Assembly (NCBI RefSeq): GCF_022539505.1
Contig: NC_061512.1
Span: 253,224,510 to 253,288,509, forward strand
Direction of reading: 5' to 3'
Length of the DNA stretch: 64,000 nt
Origin: Lolium rigidum
Taxonomy: Eukaryota; Streptophyta; Magnoliopsida; Poales; Poaceae
The notes beneath the pieces were generated by a model. It made no database searches, had not been told where the DNA came from, and saw only the letters and a program-made list of their open reading frames with translations. This document shows positions 33,345-44,440 of the stretch, in pieces. Position 1 is the first letter of the stretch, and every line of letters begins with the position of its first letter. The translations under genes were made by a program, and so were the position numbers.

Positions 33345-36300
33345 TTGCTCAATCCGCTGCCGTGGATGCCACCGCGTGCGCGTTTGACCCGTCACAGCAC
33401 TCCAGAGTCCGCGATGGCCGCTGAAGATCTTGAGTGGGAGAGATCCAAAATCTCCAACCAAGACGCCAACCTGATGAAAAGACTTGGTCTGATGAAGAAG
33501 GAAGGCGCCATCCGCTTTCCCAGTGAAGAAAGCTATCCCAAGCCTCCAATGGAGTATCGGGTTAGTTTTGTTGATCATCTTATCCGCGGCCTCTCTACCC
33601 CAATCCATGATTTCCTCCGCGGTCTTCTCTTTGTCTATGGGATTCAGCTGCACCAGCTGACCCCCAATTCCATTCTTCACATTTCTATTTTTATCACACT
33701 TTGCGAATGCTTTCTTGGAGTTGCTCCCAATTGGGCTCTCTGGAAACGCATTTTCTGCCTTCGCCGTAATGGCGCTCACCACGCCACCTACAACATAGGT
33801 GGCGTAGTTATCCGTGTCCGAACTGATGTCGATTATTTCGACGTCAAATTTCCCGACTCGTCCAAGGATGGCGCAAGAGGTGGCTCTATATACACGAAGA
33901 AAGCGCCAACTCCGTGGAACACAACATAGTTCCTTTCGATGGAAACGCGAAGATTCAACGCCGCCACTCCTGGGACGCCGAAGCTTCCGAAGAAGAAAGA
34001 AAGGCGACAGAAGCTCTTATGACTCGTGTTCACCAGCTCCAAAATACTCGAGGAAAAGAGTTGTCTGGTGTCCAAATCATAGCCTATTTTCTTAGGATTA
34101 GAGTGCAGCCTCTTCAGGCTCGCAAAAATCCCCTTTGGACGTATACGGTGCCAATGACGCCAATAGGCTCTCCAATGATCTTTACGTGAAGGACTTGGAG
34201 AAGCTTGTTCGAAGAATTACCTCGCTGAGTAAGAAGGATCCTATTCCTTCCTCTTGTCGCGTGGAACCCTACGGCTCCACTAATCCTCTCCCGAGGTATT
34301 TTGCCTTCTCGAATTTTTTATCTTGTTCTGAATTTTTCCTGCATCTCATTGTATTAATATCTCGCTATCTTTCTTCTGCCGCTATTTTGTTGTAGAATCA
34401 CCCTACTATGGCTTCCCTTCCTCCTCTTCCTGAGGATGGAGAAGTCGAAGAAATGGGTATTGTTGCCGAAGATACTCAAGGCTCCTCTGTTCCTGGAAGT
34501 GAAGTCGCGGGTTCTCACAAATCTGCGGCTTCTCATGAGAGAGAGGTTGAGTCTGAAGCTAGTGAATCGACTGAATCCCTTCCTCCTGCTGTTTCTCCGA
34601 AGAACAAAAGGAAAAGGACTGAAGTCGAGGATTCCTGGCATTTCTAAGAGCTGAAGAAGTTGTTCCTTCGATCCGAAGGCAGCTTATGATCCTTATTTTG
34701 AGTCCCTCATCGGCTCGTAAGTCAATTTTATCTCTCCTCCTCTTTTGTGGTGTACTCGAAAGATTTAACTTCTGTCTTGCTTTTTGTACTTGTCGATTTT
34801 TGTTTACTAGTGATGAGGAAGAAGTACCGATTACGACGTAGCTCCTCGGACCGGCACGTCACGTACGTGCTTGTTTCAGACACGTTAGTTGAAGGAGATG
34901 AAACATCGCCTCCCCAACAAAACGTCGTCACCACTTCTCCACCATCGAGCCCCCTTGTCCCTTCGCCAAAAAGGGCAAGGGTTGAAATGGTCGTTGAGCC
35001 TCCTCCTCAATTGGGCAGCTCTTCGTCGCAGCTCTTAGATGATGTAAGTTTATCGAGATCTATATTTCCTCTATTTTGCTTTTGCGGACCCTTACTCTTG
35101 TAATGCCGAAGTTTTTCCCCTTCTTACTTTTTTCTTTGACAGCCTATGATCAAGGATCTCATCCGCATCGGATCCCAATTTATTGGGTACCGCGAGTATG
35201 CCGACGAGCCGAAGGTAACGACTTGTTGTACTTGCTGTTTTTCCTTGAATTTTTACTCCTTACGCTTGTCGCTATTTTTAATCTTTCTTCTCTTTCTTTT
35301 CCTTTCTCAACGGAAAAACTTGCGAGAGGCTAACAAACGTGCCGAGACACTTTCTCGGAATCTTGAGAAAAGTGAAACGGCTCGCAAGAAGGCTGAGCTT
35401 GCCGCTAGCGAAGCCAGAGCTGAAGCTGATGATGCCAAAGCAAAGGCTGCTAGTGTCGAAGAATTGCAGCAACGGCTCAAAGATGCTGAATCTGCCTTGC
35501 ACGAGCAAAAATCTGCACAGGTTGCACGAGAACAAGGGATCATCAAGCGCTTGAATTCGCAAAGTCGACGTACGCTGAGTAATATCGCTTGTCCCTTCGT
35601 TTTGTTTGTACTTCTTGTTTCTTGGTTTTCGACTAACATTACGTTTTATGTGGCAGCTCAAACCAACCAAGATTTTGATACGGAGAAACACTGTCAATGA
35701 CCCTCTCCTTGACGCACTTTCTCTTCTAGAGTCCCATGGACGCGAAATTCGTGAAGGCGTGGCCAATGCCGGTGGGGCTTTGTCGGCGTTGTTCCCCTAC
35801 TTTTTCCGAAGAAAGAGGAACCTTCAACTTTCCTTGACCTCGCCAAGATGTTCAATACATCGGAAGATCTTGGGCTGAAGCTGCGCCATGAGAACATGAA
35901 GGTAGCCATTGAAAATACTGTTGCTCACGGTTGCGACGGTCGGCGGACTCTCGGCTCGGACGAAGGTTGGCGACACCGATCAAATAGAGCAGTCGAGGTG
36001 GAAGTCACTGATGAAGGCGGCCAAGCCCAATACGAAGAAAATCTTGGCGTATCTCGGGATCAAGCCAACGTCGACTCCTAGTTCGTCAAGGCCGGAGGTC
36101 TAGTTGCATGCCTCTGTTTTTCTTTTGCCTCTTTTGCTCTTGTCGCCAAAGTAGTCTTTTGGCGACACGTATTTCACTTAGCTCCACTGTAGTGCCCTTG
36201 TAATTATTCCCAAGAGATTAATGAAGAACTCTATCTTTGCCTGTTTTTTGATGTTGTTCTGTTTAAATTTCAGTTGATATTTGATAACTATACTCCAATT

Positions 36301-37169
36301 CCTACTCCTTCCAATGCTTCGCCTTCTTCCCCGCGGAGAAAAGCATTACGATCTGCACTATCGATGATACCTTGTCGCAAGAATTGAATGATCTTCGACA
36401 ACAACTTCGATATGCGAAGAAGCAAACACTTGTGATGATGGAGCGGTCTCGTAAATCATACGAAGCCGAAAAAGTTGCCCTTCGACAAGTCCGCGAGGCT
36501 ATGGCTGCTAAGGAGATTCTTGTTTACGAAGCTGAAAAGCGGTCACTCGAGAAAATTTCATGCTCGAGTTAATGAATGAAGCCGGTGCGGATATGTCGGG
36601 TATGTCTGTCTCGTCTTGTGATATCTTTCATCTTCATGCTATTGTCTCCTAAAGGTTGTCCCTTCGTTGTGTTGATAGGTGCCTTTATTGATGCTCTGCT
36701 CATCCAAACCCGTCGATTTCCTTCACTGTACTGTACCAAAACCTTATCCGTGGTTTACAACTCCATGTTTCCTCGGAATGTCCCACCAAAAACTCTTCCT
36801 GAACTGATGGAAAGGTTCAAAGATGCTCGCGGTATCCACGATTTTGTCAAAGCACAAGCGGTAGGCTGGTGCCGGTTTGCTCTTATCATGCTCCGGATAC
36901 GTCACTCGAAGCTTGACCTTGCCCAAGTTGTCGAGAGGGTTCATCAAAAGGTAAAACGTCGGAGAGTTGGTGTTGATAGGATTAACACGAAGGTTACGCC
37001 TATAGCCGAAGAAATGATTGAGGACCTTCTTCGGATGGATGCTGACTTTTTTGCCGATGGCCATTATGCCGATTTTCTTGGTGCTGCTCTGAAGAAAACA
37101 GAGTTACTCTTGATGACATCTCGAATCAAGACTAGTTATTTTCTTCTTGTAGAAATTTCTTCTTTGTAG
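33345..37169 (+). pseudogene. antisense multi-exon gene of Gypsy copy 1 (putative gypsy-type transposase domain protein)
   Basis: Runs against gag-pol. Exon 1 (33345-34295) encodes a domain of the 'putative gypsy type transposon' family (Transposase_28 type): ANLMKRLGLMKKEGAIRFP … STPIHDFLRGLLFVYGIQLH … LCECFLGVAPNWALWKRIF. A one-base loss near 33866 breaks it (compare IHEESANSVEHN in the next frame). Apparent GT-AG introns follow: 34296-34395, 34717-34810, 35044-35142, 35215-35313 and 35570-35656. Exons 34396-34716 and 34811-35043 give acidic and Ser/Pro-rich linkers; 35314-35569 a long coiled coil (ETLSRNLEKSETARKKAELA); 35657-36103 a helical block. From 36274 a second coiled coil and a conserved C-terminal block (VERVHQKVKRRRVGVDRINT, EEMIEDLLRMDADFFADGHY) follow. 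Copy 2 has the same parts. Such antisense ORFs are known in Tat elements; their role is unclear. Confidence 0.75.
36301..37140 (+). pseudogene. C-terminal half of the antisense gene (copy 1)
   Basis: Follows an AG acceptor at 36273. It contains ELNDLRQQLRYAKKQTLVMM (coiled coil), a GT donor at 36600, an AG acceptor at 36678, and then ELMERFKDARGIHDFVKAQA with the conserved basic and acidic block. Compared with copy 2, a stretch just after 36692 ('gatgctctgctcatcc') is missing in copy 1; in copy 2 that exon continues with EEERVNARTNLLVNLSLDHG-type sequence. Whether this half is joined to 33345-36103 by splicing or is a separate transcript cannot be decided here, because a TAG at 36101-36103 ends the first half. 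Confidence 0.6.
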
Positions 37170-37610
37170 TCCATAACTATATTGTAAAGCAACCATTATG
37201 TTTCTATGTTTGTCTAGCCCCCGAGTGTTTCGGTGACTTTTTATATTTGTATATTTGCGAGGTTGTGGACCAAGGCATTTATATTTTGAAGGCAAATATG
37301 AGCCCCCGAGCTTTTACCGAGTACTATTTTGTATTTTTATTGACTCACGAGGTATTTGAATACCAAGGCAAGGTTTTTTTCTTCTTTCATCGATGAACTA
37401 TATTGAAATTCGTCGGAGCGATGACTTTGGTCACGTTGATAAAGAAGAAGGTGATATAGCCACTATCTTTATTATATTGCAGCACCGCGAGCCCGCCTCA
37501 TTAAAAACCTTCTCCGGCCCCACTCGGTGCTCCGAAAAAGGAAAAGAGTGCGTCTGAAAACTCGCGGGCGTTTCAGTACATTGAAGTTTTACAAGGACTA
37601 TATTTCGACT
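37170..37610. other. non-coding spacer between integrase and antisense gene
   Basis: Holds two CTCGGGGGCT purine tracts on the minus strand (37216-37225 and 37301-37310) and the 3' ends of both converging genes. No frame is supported. Confidence 0.6.
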
Positions 37611-38770
37611 CTAGGCGTAGAACCGCCTGAGTTGCGCCACGTTCCCGGGGTTTGGCTCCTCCACCCCTGTCTTCTTGTCCTTTATCCTGTATGCTCCTCC
37701 TCCGATTACTTCCGTGACGATGTAAGGGCCGAGCCATGGTGACTCGAGTTTTTCATGACTTTTTTGCGTGAGCCGAAGAACTAGGTCGCCCACCTGAAAA
37801 GATCTTGGCCGCAAACGCCGACTGTGGTAATTCTTCAAGTCCTGTTGATATTTAGTTACTCGAGACAATACTTCATCTCGAGCTTCATCAAGTGCGTCCA
37901 CATCATCTTCTAGCGCTTTTCTCGACGTTTCTTCGTCATATTCCGCGACACGTGGAGAGTTGTGCTCTATCTCGATTGGCAATACTGCTTCTGCTCCATG
38001 TACCGAGAAAAAATGGAGTTTCTGTGTCGCTGTATTTGGAGTTGTTCGGATGCTCCATAACACACTTGGTAGTTCTTCGGGCCGGGTATGTCGAGCTTTT
38101 TCTAGTGGTCCTAACAAGCGCTTCTTGATGCCATTGCGAGATGATGCCATTGGCTTTCTCGACTTGCCCATTGGTTTGAGGATGTGCAAGCGATGCAAAG
38201 TTCAGCTTGATACCCACCTCTTCGCAATAGTCTTTGAATTCATTGGACGTGAAGTTGCTTGCCGTTGTACGTGACGATGCTTTGTGGGGCACTCCAAATC
38301 TGAAGACGAGGTCTTTTATGAATTTTCTTTGCAGATGCTCCGTCCGGTGAATTTATCGGCTTCGCTTCTATCCACTTTGTGAATTTGTCGACAGCTACTA
38401 GCATGTATTCCTTTCCTCCTGGCGACGATTTGTGTAACTTGCCTACCATGTCGAGTCCCCATTGTGCAAAGGGCCATGACAAAGGTATTGGTGCTAGCTC
38501 TGTCTGGCTGGAGAGTGAGGTTTTGCGGCAAACCTTTGACACGCGTCGCAAGTTCGTACTATGTCCTTAGCGTCCTCTATTGCTTGTCAACCGGTAGAAT
38601 CCTGCCCGAAAAACCTTGGCTGCGATAGCTCGACTACTTGCGTGGTGGCCACATATTCCTTCATGTACGTCCTTTAGAATTATTCTTCCTTCTTCGGGTG
38701 TAACGCACCTTTGCAAGACGCCTGAAATACTTCGCTTATATAATTCTCCCTTAACCACCGTGAAAGCTTT
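37611..38770 (-). pseudogene. integrase region of Gypsy copy 1
   Basis: Minus strand, N to C. Zinc-binding N-terminus at 38758-38567: VTPEEGRIILKDVHEGICGH and the HHASSRA segment. A one-base insertion (TTGACAAGCAATAG) then shifts the frame. Core at 38551-37960: WPFAQWGLDMVGKL, VAVDKFTKWIEAKP (the first Asp region), LNFASLAHPQTNGQVEKANG (the Glu region), and VLWSIRTTPNTATQ. C-terminal SH3-like end at 37740-37611: LGPYIVTEVIGGGAYRIKDK, ending LRRFYA with a stop at 37611-37613. No chromodomain follows. At least three frame breaks lie between the blocks, so this copy cannot make a full integrase. Confidence 0.85.
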
Positions 38771-38795
38771 GGAGCGTCGAATTACTCGCCTTGCC

Positions 38796-39420
38796 TCAAG
38801 CTTGGATCATCGGTATTTCTTTCACGAGGATATATGATATGTAAGGCTGCATCCACGGTATCCGTATTACTAGGACCAGGTCTTGCTCTTCTTCTTCTTC
38901 TTCTTGCTTCTCCTTGATAGCCCCAGGGGTTTCTTCTCCTTCTTTTTTGATTTTGTCGTCTCGGTGGATCTCTCTGTTATCTCCTCCCAAAATACACCTG
39001 GTGGGATCTGCAAGGCCGCTGCGACCCGATGTTTGCAAGAACGTCGGCTTCGTCGTTGCTCAATGCTGCTAATATGATTTACTTCGCATCCATCGAACAA
39101 TTTCTCAAGCTCATTGTACACCTCCTTGTATGCCATCATGCTATCATTGACTACGTCACATTGGTTCATAACTTGCTGAGCTACCAGCGTGAGTCGCCAA
39201 AGATTTTTAGTCGAGTTGCTCCGCAGTGCTTTCGCCATCTTCATCCCGTGTATGAGAGCCTCATATTCCGCTTCATTGTTAGATGCGTTAGGGAACGTCA
39301 TACGAAGGATGTACTTCAACTTGTCGCCTTCGGGTGATATGAGTACTACTCTGCGCCGGCCCCTTCTAGCCTCTTGGACCCATCGAAGTTCATAGTCCGG
39401 GTTCTCGATAAATGCGGGGT
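38796..39420 (-). pseudogene. archaeal-type RNase H (second RNase H) of Gypsy copy 1
   Basis: Minus strand: LKYILRMTFPNASNNEAEYEALIHGMKMAK-type block at about 39319-39220 (split here for length: NNEAEYEALIHGMKMAK is the catalytic Glu region), LVAQQVMNQCD at about 39180, the LEKLFDGCEVNHIS block near 39100, then a Lys/Glu-rich linker towards integrase. A second, archaeal-type RNase H is a hallmark of Tat-lineage elements. One base is missing at the GDSQLV motif, turning it into a shifted reading. Confidence 0.75.
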
Positions 39421-39475
39421 CCTGTATTTTGCAACTCCATCCACTCTGTGATGAAGTCCGGTAGTATTTGCGACT

Positions 39476-40766
39476 TTATTGCTTTTCTTTTTTCATACGT
39501 GATGTCCCAGGGGAAAGTTCTATTCCCCAAAGGGAGACACGACCAGTAACTTTCGGGTTGTTCGGTATATTTGATAAAGGAGCTTCATTGACCACTATGA
39601 TCGGGTGTGCCGAGAAATAGTGTCGCAATTTTCGTCTTGTCGTGAATACTCCATATGCTAGCTTTTGGTGCGAGGGTACCTTTGTTTTGACGGCGACAAG
39701 ACTTCGCTCACGAAGTATCTTGGTCGATTTGTACTCCATGGATTTTTCCTTCTTCTTCTCTTTCGACAACTAACACCGTGCTAACCACTTGGGGTGTAGC
39801 TGCAATATATAGCAGGAGAGGTTCCTTTTCCTTTGGAGCTACCAGGATTGGTGGTGTCGAGATTTTTCGCTTCAGATCCTCAAAGGCTCTATCGGCTTCT
39901 TCGTTCCACTGGAATTTATCTCCTTGTTTTATCAGCGCATAAAATGGTAACGCTTTTCTCCTAACCTGGCGACGAATCTGCTCAAAGCTGCGACTCGCCC
40001 AGTTAGCTGTTGTATTTCCTTCAACTTCGTTGGCTTCCTCATTGTTACTATGGCTTGTATTTTGTCGGGATTTGCTTCAATCCCTCTTGCGGAAACTAGA
40101 AATCCCAGAAGTTCTCCTGCTGGGACGCCAAAAGAACACTTCGTCGGGTTCAGCTTGAGGCAGAATTTGTCGAGGTTGTCAAAAGTTTCTTTGAGATCCT
40201 CGATCAGCGTTGCTCCCTTTTTTGATGTTATGACGACATCATCAATGTAAACTTGCACGTTTTTCCCAATCTGTGTTGCTAAACACTACGCATCATCCTC
40301 GATATGTTGCTCCCGCATTTTTTAGACCGAAGGGCATTGTCTTGTAGCAAAACACGCCGTAAGGTGTAATAAACGCTGTTTTGGCTTCATCATCTTCTTT
40401 TAATCTGATCCGGTTATAACCGAGTATGCATCAAAAAGGAAAGACGTTCACAACCTGCCGTGGAGTCGATAATTTGATCGATCCTTGGGAGGGGAAAGTG
40501 ATCCTTAGGGCAATGTTTGTTGAGACACGTAAAGTCGACGCACATGCGAAGGACCGTCGTGTTTTCTTCGGCACCATCTTTGGGTTAGCTACCCATGTGG
40601 CTTCGTAGATATCTCTACGATAAAACCAGCTTCCTCTAGTCGATTTATTTCGATAGCATGGATTTGCGGTTTGGTTCCGAAAACGCCGCAAAGGTTGTGC
40701 GATTGGTTTCGTTGTTGGATCCAAATTTAGGTGGTGCTCGGCAAGTTCCACAGGTACTCCTGGCAT
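39476..40766 (-). pseudogene. reverse transcriptase and first RNase H of Gypsy copy 1
   Basis: Minus strand from MPGVPVELAEHHLNLDPTTK (40766, RT N-terminal region) through a broken central part to the catalytic MQVYIDDVVITSKKGATLIE (40258, the YIDD box) and the thumb LNPTKCSFGVPAGELLGFLV. The first RNase H follows at about 39700-39500 (SHQKLAYGVFTTRRKLRHYF). Between the palm start and YIDD, the sequence ATGATGCGTAGTGTTTAG gives a frame break that is identical in copy 2. Further breaks lie near 40600 and 40420. Confidence 0.85.
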
Positions 40767-40829
40767 GTCGGCTGGACACCATGCGAAGATTTTCCGGTTC
40801 TCACGGAGGAACTCGACGAGCGCGCTTTC

Positions 40830-41460
40830 CTATGCGATATCCATGTTGTTTGCAATGGATGTCGTCTTTTTTGGATACTGTCGGGTGAATCTGCACCTCC
40901 TTAGAATTTTTCTCTGTGTTGAAAGTTGATTCTTTATTTGGCCTTCGACGTACGGCAATACGTCGTAATCAGTCATGCTCTTCGACGCCAAGTATTCAGC
41001 TTGCATCCCGAAGGTTTCTGATAACCGATGGAAATCCTTGTCGCACTTATCTGCTAAGGCAAAACTCCCTTTGACCGTGATTGGTCCCTTGGGTCCAGGC
41101 AATCTCCATAACAGGTATGTATAGTGTGGTACTGCCATAAATCTAGCGTATGCTTTGGTCGTCCCAACAAAGCGTGAGTACTGCGATGGAAAATCCACGA
41201 CTTCAAACTCCAGTTTCTCGATTCTATAATTTTCTCGGGTTCCAAAGCGAACGTCGAGGTTGATCTTTCCCAATGGGTAACTTGGTTTCTCCGGTGTGAT
41301 TCCGTGGAACCTTGTGTCCGTTGGCTTCGGGTTTGCTAAGGATATGTTCATCTTCCTCAATGTATCCGCATACATGAGGTTTAAGCTGCTTGCCACCATC
41401 TATGAATACTCGAGAAACGTCAAATCTGCGATAGCTGCTGGCAAAATGAGTGCTTGACTG
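40830..41460 (-). pseudogene. aspartic protease region of Gypsy copy 1
   Basis: Minus strand. The active-site text reads FDVSRVFIDGG, then an extra A (GGTGGCAAGCAGC) moves the frame to SSLNLMYADTLRKMNISLA, which starts the 41399-40830 reading. Downstream are EKPSYPLGKINLDVRFG and FEVVDFPSQYSRFVGTTKAY, standard for the Ty3/Gypsy protease-RT linker. The extra A is present at the same place in copy 2. Confidence 0.8.
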
Positions 41461-41709
41461 CCCTGGTCGAGGAACTTGCTGCGGGTGGTCCGCTATGGTG
41501 AAGCCGATGTCTTGCCACGACCAATTGAGGTACTCAAGCTGTTGGTGGAGGCATTTTCTACTGCCATAAACACCTGTCGTGAGATTACTTTTTGAGCTCT
41601 ATTAGATGGCCTTCCCTTCGAATCATCGACAACTTGCTCCGTTGGAGTTAGGATCAACATAGGGTGGTGGTGCGGGCGCTGCCGCTATTACGAGCTGGTG
41701 TTGATTGCC

Positions 41710-44004
41710 TTACGTAATCGCGGGAGGTGGCGGTAGATGAACTTCGCTCCTAGGCTTCCGAGCGTTTCTCTGTGCTGCTCGTGCGTGAGCGTTTTCTGCA
41801 CATCTGAACATTGCTTGGAAATTTCGACAATCTTTACGCGGTGTCCTGATTGTCTTTTCCCATTCGCTGTCGAGGAAGAAGTGCATGCGGCACGGTCCGT
41901 TCAGCATTTCTTCGGGAGACATAAAAGGTCGTGGAAACCTTGGCCCACTATTTTGCACTGTTACGGGAGTCGTCCCTATTATCGCCTCGCTGCTCATTGC
42001 TTCTCCGATAATCATCTCTGTTGCTTGCTCCTGTATTTGACCGAAATCCTGCCGAAATTTGCCACGGGGCGTCGTAATTCGGATACTGCCGAGGAAATCG
42101 TCGCCTCGTCGATAATTTCGACCACGGTCCTCCTCGGCGACCTGTGTCGTTTATTGTGGACAGCGTCTTCTCCGTCTGCCCATCTATTTGCTATCTCCAT
42201 CAACGCGGATACTTGTTTTTGGATTGGTCCTTCCCGGGTCCTCGACAAAATCTCCGCGCACGATTCTGCGACAAACGCATCTATTGCTCTTTCGTCGGAT
42301 ATATTTTCTGCCGAGTTTTTTATGATGTTCCACCTTTGGATGTATTTTCTCATTGACTCATCGGCTTTTGTCGACACGCCCTCAGCTCTTCCAACGATGC
42401 GAGGCTTCTTGCATGTGGATCCGAAGTTCTTGACGAAAACGTCCTCGAAACTTTCCCAGTTGTCGATGGATCCTGGCGGAAGTTTTTTGATCCAAGATCG
42501 TGCGGCTCCACTTAAGTGCACCTGAATACTTTGCATCGGCTGTTGCTCTAGTTCCTCCGGTTAGCTTCACCGTCTCGAGGTAATCAATTAACCGGTCCTC
42601 CGGGTCTTGCGGGCCGTCGAACTTTTTGAAGTGATCGGGTAACTTGAATCTGAGGGGACTCGAGTTTTTCGGACTCTTCTCGTGAAGCACGGTAGACCGC
42701 ACATATCCTCGTCATTAAGCTCCGGGGACTGCCGATGATCTCTTCCGCTTTGCCTTGCTCTGTCGACCCTTGCTTGTACTCCTGTGTCTCTTGCTCCACT
42801 TGGTCCTTCCGGAGCTGCCGCCGTTCTTGCTTTGCGGGTCGCGGACTATTTTGCCTTGCTTGCTCCTTCGGGAGGCGTTGCTACGAGCAGCTGTCCCCAT
42901 AGCTCCAACTCCTGCCAATGCCATGTTGTATAATGTTTCCCTTGGATCTCCTGGGGGTGGCTTGGATGCGAGGATGTAAGCTTGTGTCGCCATATACCCA
43001 GCTTACGGTGTCCTAGGGATAATATTTCCTCTTGTATCTATCGACATAAAGGACATGTCGAGGTTTTGAACCAAGTACTCTCTGTCCGCTTCGGGTATGT
43101 GTTGTAGCCTTGATCTTCCTCTGTTCCGAGCTTCCTGTGGCTATCACCCGAAATTCTAGGCTGTACACTTAGACCCGCCCTTCTCCTGCTGGATGCAGAA
43201 GCTGCCGCCTTTCTCTTGTTCAACTCAGCTGTCTGTTTTTCTATTTCTCGGGCAGTTCGTGCGAGCATATATTGATAAGCTTGCAGTTCTTGAGCTGTAG
43301 CTGTTGTCGTCATTGGTTCTGAACCATCTATGGCTTTTGCCGCTCTATCCCAGGCTGCCTGTGGAAGTTGGACTCTGACGCGCGGTGTGGGCCCGACATA
43401 TTTAGTGCCCATACCTCTCCTTAGATCTGAGGGATCGACAAAAGGATTTCCCAATTGGTCGAAAGCCTCCGATGTTTCCTCTTGATCTTCGATAGCATAA
43501 ATCTGATGATATTTTGTACTCAGATCTATGTTGGGTTCGGTGACATCATTGTTGAGATTGATGAAGACCTTGCCCATTGTGAGAGATTTGTCGACGAAAT
43601 CGTAACTGTCGACATCGCTTGAGCCATCGCTTATATATGAGTCCGCAGATGACTCAAACGATGCTTTGCTGAAGATCTTGGCGAGTTTCTCTCTTGCTCG
43701 ATGCTGACGTAGCGTGTTGCCGAAGTTTCTTCTTCGACTCGGTTGATGATGCATAGCTTGAAAATTCAGAATCGACCGCCGACGATCCCGATGAAATCGG
43801 AATTTCGACACGATACGATCCTTCCTTCTCGACGCGAAAGTGGAACCTTCCGAACGTCATCTCCAAGGGCTCCGCCAGATACGCATATGCATCCAAACGG
43901 GAGGGTGGGTGAGGAACAAAATCAACGAGACCAGTAGCGATCTGTTTACCTCGATCCATAGTGTTGCTTCCGGTTGACGATGTCGAAGATCTTGAACGTG
44001 CCAT
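41710..44004 (-). pseudogene. gag of Gypsy copy 1
   Basis: The start at 44004 (MARSRSSTSSTGSNTMDRGK) lies 27 bases after the primer site. A one-base loss near 43735 breaks the N-terminal part; the reading continues at 43640-43038 (MGKVFINLNNDVTEPNIDLS) with a basic C-terminus. The capsid core (retrotrans_gag type) is at about 42660-42030: FKKFDGPQDPEDRLIDYLET, IQVHLSGAARSWIKKLPPGS, WESFEDVFVKNF, MRKYIQRWNIIKNSAENISD. A zinc-knuckle-like C-x2-H…C segment is at 41950-41850 (PCRMHFFLDSEWEK…KDCRNFQAMF). Frames change at least three times. Confidence 0.85.
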
Positions 44005-44030
44005 CGAGATCGGATCCTTACGCCTCTAAT

Positions 44031-44048
44031 TCCCACGAGACGGCGCCA
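44031..44048 (-). other. primer-binding site of Gypsy copy 1
   Basis: TGGCGCCGTCTCGTGGGA on the minus strand, two bases after the 5' LTR. The first nine bases (TGGCGCCGT) match the complement of the plant tRNA-Asp 3' end; the rest deviates, so the primer tRNA is not certain. Identical in copy 2 at 53974-53991. Confidence 0.75.
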
Positions 44049-44050
44049 AT

Positions 44051-44435
44051 TGACAAAGGATTAACTTGTCAATGCCTATGGATTGTAGGCTAGGGTTTAG
44101 TTAGAAGTAGAGGGCAAGTAGATCTCGAAGGTTTCAGCCGAAAAGTACTCGACGAATATGAAAACTAGGGTTTGCAGACAATTATTCGATGATCTTCTCG
44201 TCCCTCGACCCCCCTTTATATAGGTGGAGCCGAGGGATTCGTGCTATACAAGGATTACAGAGTCCGGGACGGTTTCTAACTCATCCCGCCAGATTACAAA
44301 TAACACTTCCTATTACAACTCTATCTTTTCCTTAAATACATCTTGGGCTCTCGAATCTTCTTATTCTTCGGGTAGTGGGCCTTCAATAAACCCCGGGTAC
44401 TATATTAGGCAGGCCCATTTGGGATGCCTATGTCA
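44051..44435 (-). repeat. 5' LTR of Gypsy copy 1, 385 bp
   Basis: Pair of the LTR at 31596-31980. It ends at 44435 and is followed directly by CCACA. A TATA box (minus strand TATATAAAGG) lies at about 44213-44222. Confidence 0.92.
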
Positions 44436-44440
44436 CCACA

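Larger units (their letters stand above)
31591..44440 (-). mobile_element. complete Ty3/Gypsy Tat-lineage retrotransposon, copy 1, 12.84 kb, TSD CCACA
   Basis: The element spans 31596-44435 between CCACA (31591-31595) and CCACA (44436-44440). The LTRs are 385 bp each. Element order in its own direction: 5' LTR (right), primer site, gag, protease, RT, RNase H, a second archaeal-type RNase H, integrase, antisense gene, purine tract, 3' LTR (left). The second RNase H, lack of a chromodomain and the additional antisense gene place it in the Tat lineage. gag-pol is broken by several frameshifts. It sits inside the RT of the Copia element. A second member of the family begins at 53585. Confidence 0.92.

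Noticed and set aside
35278..35766. Minus-strand open frame of 162 codons across the antisense gene exons
   Set aside because: Anti-frame of the coiled-coil exon, rich in Ser/Leu/Phe; the plus-strand reading is the one conserved in copy 2.
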